Positions 1 to 5,043 of a DNA stretch of 7,687 bases are shown one piece after another. This stretch comes from Spirochaetaceae bacterium. Lineage in GTDB: Bacteria > Spirochaetota > Spirochaetia > DSM-27196 > PXBQ01. Each line of letters begins with the position of its first letter. Within the stretch, counting starts at the first letter, position 1. Under the pieces are notes generated by a model. The model was not told where the DNA came from, searched no databases, and was given only the letters and a program-made list of their open reading frames with translations. The DNA lies in contig PXBQ01000037.1 of assembly GCA_003566875.1 (NCBI GenBank), positions 1 to 7,687 on the forward strand, given 5' to 3'. The translations under genes and the position numbers were made by a program.

Positions 1-7
1 AAAAAAA

Positions 8-535
8 GTGCGGAGTACGACGATCATCGCGGTAAAGACCGAGACCGGTGTCGCGATGGCCGGCGATGGGCAGGTTACGCTCGGGAATACCGTGATGAAG
101 GCGAACGCGCGCAAGGTCCGGACAATCTACGACGGGAAGGTTCTCGTCGGATTTGCCGGCGCTACCGCGGACGCGTTTACTCTGTTCGAGCGGTTTGAGG
201 CGAAGGTCAAAGAGTACGCGGGAGATATAACGCGCGCCGCGGTGGAACTCGCGAAAGACTGGAGAATGGATCGAGCGCTACGCCGGCTCGAAGCGATGGT
301 CCTCGTCGCCGACGCCGCCAAAATCCTGCTGATCTCCGGGACCGGTGACGTTATCGAGCCCGATTCGGGGGTGATCGCGATCGGTTCCGGAGGGAGTTAC
401 GCGTACGCTGCGGCGCTCGCGTACATGGAGTCGTCGACGTTATCGGCGCGCGAGATCGCGACCAAGTCGCTCAAGATTGCAGCAGGAATCTGTATCTACA
501 CCAACTCGGAAATAATTGTGGAGGAACTGGGATGA
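8..535 (+). CDS. hslV: HslV, peptidase subunit of the HslUV (ClpQY) ATP-dependent protease
   Basis: Threonine peptidase of the proteasome-like HslUV complex; family members form a double hexameric ring in the cytoplasm and degrade substrates unfolded by HslU. The sequence matches HslV along its whole length (175 aa here; the E. coli protein is about the same). Thr4-Thr5 corresponds to the mature N-terminus, so Thr4 should be the catalytic nucleophile once the leader is removed. Asp20 and Lys36 match the family's Asp17 and Lys33. GDGQVTLGNTVMK, VGFAGATADAFTLFE, AVELAKDWR and the GSGGSYA active-site loop are all present. The start is uncertain. GTG at 8 gives leader M-R-S, but only seven A's precede it, no Shine-Dalgarno site is visible, and the frame stays open to the window edge, so an upstream start is possible. 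The stop overlaps the hslU start by 4 nt (ATGA). The N-terminal Thr is the usual form, unlike the Ser of Bacillus ClpQ. Confidence 0.96.
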   Translation: MRSTTIIAVKTETGVAMAGDGQVTLGNTVMKANARKVRTIYDGKVLVGFAGATADAFTLFERFEAKVKEYAGDITRAAVELAKDWRMDRALRRLEAMVLVADAAKILLISGTGDVIEPDSGVIAIGSGGSYAYAAALAYMESSTLSAREIATKSLKIAAGICIYTNSEIIVEELG

Positions 536-1929
536 GAGTTACGTTTGATGATCTCACTCCGAAAGAAATAGTCGCTGAGCTCGACAAGTTCATAATCGGC
601 CAGAATAAGGCGAAAAAGGCGGTTGCGATCGCGCTCCGAAACCGGACGCGACGACAGAAACTGCCCGCTGAGCTGCGCGACGAGGTCGCGCCGAAGAACA
701 TTATCATGATTGGTCCAACCGGTGTCGGAAAAACCGAGATAGCCAGGCGGCTCGCACGGTTGACCGGTGCGCCGTTCATTAAAGTCGAGGCGACGAAGTA
801 CACCGAAGTCGGGTACGTCGGGCGCGACGTCGAATCGATGGTGCGCGACCTGGTTTCGGTTTCCATCTCGATGGTGAAAGCCGAGTTGCAAGAGGAAGTG
901 AAAGAAGAAGCCGAGGCACGAACCGAGGAGCAGCTTCTCGACCTTCTGCTCCCGGGCGTCAAGAAGCCGGAATCGGCATCGACGTCCGGACAGACGCCGA
1001 ACGAACGGGTGGTGTCTCCGACGACAGCCGATGCGGCAGGCGAGTCGCCGAACTCGACGCGCGAGAAGTTCCGTCAGCGACTGCGCGACGGGAAGCTCGA
1101 GGACAAAGAGGTTGAGGTGAGCGTTACCAAGAGCGCGTTCCCGGCGATCGAGATTTTCTCAGGGACAAGCTTCGAGGAAATGGACGTCAATCTCGGCAAT
1201 ATCGGGAACCTTCTCGGCGGCGGAAAGAAAAAGAAGAAGCGGACAACCGTCGAGAATGCGCGGCAGATTATTTTGCAGGACGAGATGGACAAACTGGTGG
1301 ATACGGACCGCGTTTCGGAGATTGCGCGCCGTCGTGTCGAAGAGATGGGCATTATCTTCATCGACGAGATCGACAAGATCGCATCGAAAGAGAACAAATC
1401 GGGCGTCGACGTGAGTCGGGAAGGCGTACAACGCGACATTCTTCCGATCGTCGAAGGCAGCCAGGTGAACACGAAGCACGGCATGGTCGATACGTCCCAC
1501 ATTCTCTTCGTCGCCGCCGGCGCGTTTCACTCGAGCAAGCCGAGCGATCTCATCCCGGAGCTTCAGGGTCGCTTTCCGATTCGCGTCGAACTCGAAGCGC
1601 TCAACGCCGAAGATTTCGTCAAGATCCTCACGCAGCCACAGAACGCGCTGATTCGCCAGTACTGCGCGCTGCTCAAGACGGAGGATGTTACGCTCGAGTT
1701 CGACGCCGATGCGATCAACGAGCTGTCGCGGATCGCAGCCGACGTGAACTCGAGGACCGAGAATATCGGCGCGCGTCGGCTTCACACGATCATGGAGCTC
1801 TTGCTCGAGGAAATCTCGTTCGACGCGCCGGATCTCGCGGGGCGTACGATCCCGATCACGCGCGAGTACGTGCTCGAGAGGCTCGAGGATATTGTCGAGG
1901 ATCAGGATCTCACTCGATATATCCTGTAG
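532..1929 (+). CDS. hslU: HslU, AAA+ unfoldase subunit of the HslUV protease
   Basis: Hexameric AAA+ ATPase that recognises, unfolds and feeds substrates into HslV. The Walker A motif is GPTGVGKT at residues 61-68 (Lys67). The pore loop GYVG is at 94-97. Walker B with its extension, IIFIDEID, is at 274-281. DVSREGVQRD follows, then the box VII region ELQGRFPIRVEL. Sensor 2 is GARRLHTIMELLLEEISFD. The protein ends in DLTRYIL, matching the conserved C-terminal tail that docks in HslV and activates it, so the pair should be functional together. At 465 aa it is about 20 residues longer than the E. coli protein. The extra length is a Ser/Thr/Pro/Ala-rich stretch around residues 146-175 in the I domain, a region that varies in this family. 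The start is set by a GGAGG at 520-524, 7 nt before the ATG, with a 4-nt overlap with hslV that suggests translational coupling. Confidence 0.98.
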   Translation: MRVTFDDLTPKEIVAELDKFIIGQNKAKKAVAIALRNRTRRQKLPAELRDEVAPKNIIMIGPTGVGKTEIARRLARLTGAPFIKVEATKYTEVGYVGRDVESMVRDLVSVSISMVKAELQEEVKEEAEARTEEQLLDLLLPGVKKPESASTSGQTPNERVVSPTTADAAGESPNSTREKFRQRLRDGKLEDKEVEVSVTKSAFPAIEIFSGTSFEEMDVNLGNIGNLLGGGKKKKKRTTVENARQIILQDEMDKLVDTDRVSEIARRRVEEMGIIFIDEIDKIASKENKSGVDVSREGVQRDILPIVEGSQVNTKHGMVDTSHILFVAAGAFHSSKPSDLIPELQGRFPIRVELEALNAEDFVKILTQPQNALIRQYCALLKTEDVTLEFDADAINELSRIAADVNSRTENIGARRLHTIMELLLEEISFDAPDLAGRTIPITREYVLERLEDIVEDQDLTRYIL

Positions 1930-1931
1930 GC

Positions 1932-1948
1932 GGAACGAGTGGGAACGA
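1932..1948 (+). repeat. Two direct copies of GGAACGA, 10 bp apart
   Basis: GGAACGA occurs at 1932-1938 and again at 1942-1948, a spacing of about one helical turn, just after the hslU stop and about 26 bp before the putative -35 element of the flgB promoter. Same-face repeats of this kind can be regulator sites, but two 7-mers could also be chance. No known operator is recognised. Confidence 0.3.
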
Positions 1949-1973
1949 TGACGCGTGGCTGCGCGATTGCGGT

Positions 1974-2000
1974 TAATGAACGATCGATCGACGCCGATTA
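1974..2000 (+). promoter_or_regulatory. Sigma-28 (FliA)-type promoter candidate upstream of flgB
   Basis: TAAT at 1974-1977, exactly 15 nt, then GCCGATTA at 1993-2000. The enteric sigma-28 consensus is TAAA-N15-GCCGATAA, so this matches 3 of 4 and 7 of 8 positions at the ideal spacing. The predicted transcription start is near 2006-2008, giving a leader of about 12 nt that still contains the G-rich ribosome-binding stretch. It lies in the only gap between the protease genes and the flagellar genes. No good sigma-70 pair is visible in this gap, and no hairpin plus T-run terminator separates hslU from flgB, so read-through from hslVU is also likely. Confidence 0.55.
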
Positions 2001-2018
2001 TTTAAGGCGGGGGGAGTT

Positions 2019-2438
2019 ATGTTTTTAGGTACCGGTTTCGGAAAGAACCTCGATATTCTCCATCGGACGCTCGACGCAACAACCTTGAGGCATTCGGTGC
2101 TCGCGAACAACATAGCGAACGCCGACACGCCGAACTTCAAGCGCACGGTTGTGAACTTCGAGTCTGCGCTCGGCGACGCGCTCGCGTCCGAACGACCTCC
2201 ACGGTTTGAGGCGGCGCGATCGCATCCCCGGCACATATCGTTCCATAAAAAGGTGAGCTACACCGACGTCCGCCCGCGCAGGGTGTTGGATTTTCTCACC
2301 GAGACAAAAAATAACGGGAACAACGTCGATATCGAGGAAGAATCGATGAACCTGTTGAATAACCAGATGATGTACCAGTTCATGTCGCGTTCGGTCGCCG
2401 ACCAGTTCAGCCGCATGAACATCGTCTTGCGAGGATAA
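2019..2438 (+). CDS. flgB: FlgB, flagellar proximal rod protein
   Basis: Structural subunit of the proximal rod, exported through the flagellar type III apparatus and assembled on the FliE/MS-ring junction in the periplasm. The 139-aa length is normal. The N-terminal rod/hook signature is ANNIANADTPNFKR, preceded by the amphipathic stretch LDILHRTLDATTLRHSVL. The C-terminal half has GNNVDIEEESMNLLNNQMMYQ, the typical FlgB form, and ends in a helical segment expected to pair with the N-terminal helix. No cleavable signal peptide is seen, as expected for an axial protein. The start is the first ATG. A run of G's (2009-2014, then AG) lies unusually close to it (2-4 nt), so the Shine-Dalgarno spacing is short. 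It is the first flagellar gene and sits directly behind the sigma-28-like promoter, 10 nt ahead of flgC. Confidence 0.97.
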   Translation: MFLGTGFGKNLDILHRTLDATTLRHSVLANNIANADTPNFKRTVVNFESALGDALASERPPRFEAARSHPRHISFHKKVSYTDVRPRRVLDFLTETKNNGNNVDIEEESMNLLNNQMMYQFMSRSVADQFSRMNIVLRG

Positions 2439-2448
2439 GGGGTCGAGT

Positions 2449-2907
2449 ATGGGAATGTTTTCGAGTATCAACACGGCCGCAAGCGGACTCACCGCGCAAC
2501 GGCTCAGGCAAGACGTAATCGCCGATAACATCGCGAACGCCTCGACGACCCGAACGACCGAGGGCGGCGTGTACCGGCGCAGTCGTGTCATCGTGCGACC
2601 TCGCGTCGAGACTCCGTACTGGCGGACTCCTTTCCTGCCCGCGGCGCTCGACAACGGTGTCGGACAAGGCGTGCGTGTCGTCGACGTCCAGAAGGATATG
2701 GACTCCGAGACGCGGCTCGTGTACGACCCGACACATCCCGACGCGATCAAGCAGGGGCCGCGCGCGGGGTACGTCGAGTATCCAAACGTGAACATAGTGA
2801 ACGAAATGGTCGATCTTATCTCGGCCTCGCGCTCGTACGAGGCGAACGCTATGGTGATCGACGGAGCAAAGTCGATGTTCCAGCGTGCGCTCGAGATAGG
2901 GAGGTAA
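2449..2907 (+). CDS. flgC: FlgC, flagellar proximal rod protein
   Basis: Second proximal rod subunit, exported and assembled with FlgB. The N-terminus has FSSINTAASGLTAQRLRQD followed by the rod signature ADNIANASTTRT. The C-terminus has VNIVNEMVDLISASRSYEAN and a terminal helix with KSMFQRALEIGR, both classic FlgC. At 152 aa it is longer than the enteric protein (about 134). The extra length lies in the middle of the protein, around VRPRVETPYWRTPFLPAAL, which also resembles spirochaetal FlgC as I recall it. The ATG at 2449 is chosen over the in-frame ATG at 2455 because AAGGGG (2437-2442), overlapping the flgB stop, sits 6 nt before it and because family members begin M-G. No truncation or frameshift is seen. 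Confidence 0.97.
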   Translation: MGMFSSINTAASGLTAQRLRQDVIADNIANASTTRTTEGGVYRRSRVIVRPRVETPYWRTPFLPAALDNGVGQGVRVVDVQKDMDSETRLVYDPTHPDAIKQGPRAGYVEYPNVNIVNEMVDLISASRSYEANAMVIDGAKSMFQRALEIGR

Positions 2908-2912
2908 TCGAA

Positions 2913-3239
2913 ATGAATTTGTGGGGACCCGAAACTACGCACGGTGATGTTTTTCGTCTTGTTCGGACCGATCCACGGCACATGCCCGGGAAGTTTGAGC
3001 AGCCGACCGATACAGCGGTCCGGGATTTCAGCGGAATGCTGCTCGACTCGTTGCAGGAAGTCAGCCGCCTCGAAAACGAGCATCAAGAACTTTCGGTCCG
3101 GTCGATCATCGATCCGGACTCGGTGAATCCGCACGACGTCACGATAGCGTCTGCGAAGGCAACTCTGGCGCTGAACATCACGAAAAACGTCGTCGACGGG
3201 GTGGTCCGTGCGTACCGCGACATCGTGAACGTACGATAG
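2913..3239 (+). CDS. fliE: FliE, MS-ring/rod junction protein
   Basis: Small adaptor (108 aa; the family is about 100-110) that joins the FliF ring to the FlgB/FlgC rod and is needed for export of the later axial proteins. The conserved part is the C-terminal two thirds: FSGMLLDSLQEVSRLENEHQ, then the PDSVNPHDVTIASAKA motif and a final helix with ALNITKNVVDGVVRAYRDI. The N-terminal 30 or so residues are variable, as usual in FliE. A strong GGGAGG (2899-2904) runs up to the flgC stop codon and lies 8 nt from the ATG, which fixes the start and suggests coupled translation. The stop codon lies within a perfect 8-bp tandem duplication, and a 96-nt structured gap follows before fliF. Confidence 0.95.
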   Translation: MNLWGPETTHGDVFRLVRTDPRHMPGKFEQPTDTAVRDFSGMLLDSLQEVSRLENEHQELSVRSIIDPDSVNPHDVTIASAKATLALNITKNVVDGVVRAYRDIVNVR

Positions 3240-3247
3240 TACGATAG
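3231..3247 (+). repeat. Tandem 8-bp duplication (TACGATAG) at the fliE stop
   Basis: TACGATAG occurs at 3232-3239 and 3240-3247, with a matching G at 3231, so 17 nt have a period of 8. The first copy contains the fliE TAG stop; the second lies just outside the gene. It looks like a slipped-strand duplication. The stop in the first copy keeps FliE unchanged whatever the copy number. Confidence 0.8.
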
Positions 3248-3249
3248 GC

Positions 3250-3299
3250 CGAGCGTCACACGGCGCAGAGGCCTCTAACCGGGACGCTCGACGTCCCGG
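3250..3299 (+). promoter_or_regulatory. Two mutually exclusive hairpins in the fliE-fliF gap
   Basis: Stem A pairs CGAGCGTC (3250-3257) with GACGCTCG (3283-3290), 8 perfect base pairs around a 25-nt loop that itself holds the palindrome AGAGGCCTCT (3267-3276). Stem B pairs CCGGGACG (3279-3286) with CGTCCCGG (3292-3299), 8 perfect pairs around a 5-nt loop. The stems share 3283-3286, so only one can form at a time. No T-run follows stem B, so it is not a standard intrinsic terminator. Possible roles are RNA processing or stability at the fliE/fliF boundary, or control of fliF translation. The pairing is read directly; any role is inference. Confidence 0.55.
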
Positions 3300-3325
3300 C
3301 CGTGGGTAGTACCGCGTTTATCCTT

Positions 3326-3333
3326 GGGAGGGG
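3326..3333 (+). promoter_or_regulatory. fliF ribosome-binding site that decides the start codon
   Basis: GGGAGGGG lies 2-4 nt before the ATG at 3336. An in-frame TTG at 3324 is possible on paper, but it sits at the edge of this site and has no Shine-Dalgarno sequence of its own, so the ATG is preferred. The following GGGAC (3331-3335) could pair with GTCCC (3293-3297) of hairpin B's 3' arm. That is only 5 bp and therefore weak. Confidence 0.7.
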
Positions 3334-3335
3334 AC

Positions 3336-5042
3336 ATGAACGAGTGGTTACAAAAAGTCCGGAGCCAGATCCAGACGGTCTGGGGCAAATGGAAGCCGGC
3401 GCAAAAAATAACGTTTATAGGAATAATCGGAGCCGGGATCCTCGGTATCGTGCTGCTGTTCGTGTTCAGCGCGGCCCCGACGATGACGCCCGTGTTGTCG
3501 CGCCCGGTCCGCGACGAGGCTCTGCTCGACCGAATCGCCACTCGTCTCGATCAGGAAGGTATCGAGTACCAGATTACCGCAGATAGCCGGGTGATGGTGG
3601 GGGATCAACAGCTCGCGCAGCGGGCGCGTGCGATTCTTACGCGCGAGGATCTTCTCCCCCCTGAAACCGATCCGTGGGAGCTGTTCGATATCGACAGATG
3701 GACCCAGACCGATTTCGAACGCAACGTGAACCTGCGGCGCTCGATCACGCGTCAACTCGAGCAGCACATCACGGCGATCGAAGACGTCGATGCGGCGAGC
3801 GTGACGCTCGTGCTCCCCGAGCGCACCTTGTTTGCCGACGATCAGTATCCGGTCACCGCTTCGGTAATCCTGACGCCGAAACCCGGAAGCGACATCCGCG
3901 AAAACAGACGAAAGATCGAAGGTATCGAGAAGCTGATTCAGTTTGCGGTCGAAGGGCTCCGGAGCGAAAACATCACGGTGACCGATCGTACCGGTGTCGT
4001 GTTGAACGATTTTGTGAATCTCGCGGAGTTCGATCGGCTCGAGCTCACACGGCGCGAACTTCAGATCCAGCGCGATCTCGAACGTGAGAAAATCCGCGCG
4101 ATAACGACCGCACTTGGTGGTGTTTTTGGCGCCGATCGTGTTCGTGTGTTCAACTTCGACGTCGATCTCGACATGGGCAAACGAACCGAGGAAACGACGG
4201 AACACTTCCCGATAGTTACGCGACCGAACAACCCGCGAACTCCGTTCGACGACTCCGAGTTCGTTCTTTCGATTCCGCTTTCGGTGGAGTCCGTCGAAGA
4301 GCGGTACGAGGGGACGGGGTTCAACCCGCAAGGGCCTCCGGGGCAGGAAGGGCAAACGCCACCCGCGTACCGGGATCTCGACGGCGTTGTCGGGAACTGG
4401 TCGAACATCCAGAGCCGCGTGAATAACGAAATCAATACGCGGCTGATTGTCGAAGAGAAAAGCCCAAGCGTCCGACGAATCTCAGGGTCGGTCGCGATTG
4501 ATGGCGTCTGGCGGCGCGTGTATAATGACCGTGGAGAGCTTGAGATGAACCCGGACGGTTCGATCGTTCGGGAGTACGTTCCGGTTAGCGCCGAGGATCT
4601 GGCGATCGCGCAAGCGCTCGTCGAGAGCGCCGTCGGGTACAACAGGGACCGAGGCGACACGATAAACGTGCGGCATTTGCAGTTCGACCGGTCGGGTCAA
4701 CACTCCGTCGAGGACGACCTTTATCGTCGGCGACGGCAGATTCAGTTGATCGTGTTATACTCGCTTATCGGCATCGCGGTTCTGCTCGTATCGTTCATCG
4801 CGTTCCGGCTGATCGCGCGTGAGATCGAGCGTCGACGACGGCTCCGCGAAGAGGAACTCGCGCGTCAACATCAGGCGATGCGCGAGGCGGCGCTCAGGAG
4901 TGCCGAGGAAGAGAGTTCCGAGGTCGAGATGTCGGTCGAAGACAGGGCAAGAATGGAACTGCAGGAGAATGCGATCAACCTTGCGCGTGAACGCCCCGAG
5001 GATGTCGCTCAGCTCATCCGGACCTGGTTGAGGGAGGAGTGA
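3336..5042 (+). CDS. fliF: FliF, flagellar MS-ring protein
   Basis: Inner-membrane protein that forms the MS ring, the platform for rod, export gate and switch complex. From the ATG at 3336 it has 568 aa, close to the enteric 552. A first membrane segment lies at about residues 25-44 and a second at about 471-493, with a large periplasmic region between, as the family requires. The first part carries the YscJ/FliF ring-building domain (ARAILTREDLLPP, the RRSITRQLEQHI helix, AASVTLVLPE). A Gly/Pro/Gln-rich linker (around GTGFNPQGPPGQEGQTPP) sits in the middle region. The cytoplasmic tail is highly charged and ends in an amphipathic helix, INLARERPEDVAQLIRTWL, matching the FliG-binding element. 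It is preceded by a structured 96-nt gap, and fliG begins 1 nt after its stop. A promoter-like sequence lies inside the gene at 4498-4526. Confidence 0.97.
   Translation: MNEWLQKVRSQIQTVWGKWKPAQKITFIGIIGAGILGIVLLFVFSAAPTMTPVLSRPVRDEALLDRIATRLDQEGIEYQITADSRVMVGDQQLAQRARAILTREDLLPPETDPWELFDIDRWTQTDFERNVNLRRSITRQLEQHITAIEDVDAASVTLVLPERTLFADDQYPVTASVILTPKPGSDIRENRRKIEGIEKLIQFAVEGLRSENITVTDRTGVVLNDFVNLAEFDRLELTRRELQIQRDLEREKIRAITTALGGVFGADRVRVFNFDVDLDMGKRTEETTEHFPIVTRPNNPRTPFDDSEFVLSIPLSVESVEERYEGTGFNPQGPPGQEGQTPPAYRDLDGVVGNWSNIQSRVNNEINTRLIVEEKSPSVRRISGSVAIDGVWRRVYNDRGELEMNPDGSIVREYVPVSAEDLAIAQALVESAVGYNRDRGDTINVRHLQFDRSGQHSVEDDLYRRRRQIQLIVLYSLIGIAVLLVSFIAFRLIAREIERRRRLREEELARQHQAMREAALRSAEEESSEVEMSVEDRARMELQENAINLARERPEDVAQLIRTWLREE
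4498..4526 (+). promoter_or_regulatory. Sigma-70-like promoter sequence inside fliF
   Basis: TTGATG (4498-4503), 17 nt, then a perfect TATAAT (4521-4526): 4 of 6 and 6 of 6 matches at the ideal spacing, in the operon direction. If active it would start near 4533 and supply fliG, fliH and fliI. It lies in coding sequence (the -10 covers TAT-AAT for Tyr-Asn), so it may be chance. In this GC-rich gene most Tyr codons are TAC, which makes the AT-rich choice slightly notable. Confidence 0.35.
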
Positions 5043-5043
5043 G

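Noticed and set aside
1948..2028. 26-codon ORF (ATG 1948 to TAG 2026) overlapping the flgB start
   Set aside because: No convincing ribosome-binding site and no recognisable peptide; it would also lie upstream of the transcription start if the sigma-28-like promoter is used.
2521..2528. Exact sigma-28 -10 sequence GCCGATAA inside flgC
   Set aside because: It encodes the conserved Ala-Asp-Asn of the rod signature, and there is no TAAA-like -35 at 15 nt upstream (GCTC instead).
2025..3134. 369-codon open frame on the minus strand across flgB-flgC-fliE
   Set aside because: Shadow of three well-recognised plus-strand genes in GC-rich DNA; it crosses gene boundaries and its translation resembles no family I know.
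3279..3299. Hairpin after fliE as an intrinsic terminator
   Set aside because: The stem is strong, but the downstream sequence (CCGTGGGTAG) has no T-run and the flagellar genes continue; better described as a possible switch or processing element.
3324..3335. TTG at 3324 as the fliF start
   Set aside because: It would place the ribosome-binding site inside the gene; the ATG at 3336 follows GGGAGGGG directly.
3302..3586. GTG-start ORF overlapping the beginning of fliF
   Set aside because: Out-of-frame shadow of fliF with no Shine-Dalgarno site; FliF is unambiguous in the other frame.
3348..4355. 335-codon minus-strand open frame within fliF
   Set aside because: Antisense shadow of the FliF coding region with biased Arg/Leu-rich composition and no recognisable domain.
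4756..4761. TATACT in fliF as a -10 element
   Set aside because: No acceptable -35 sequence lies 16-18 nt upstream; it falls within the second membrane segment coding region.
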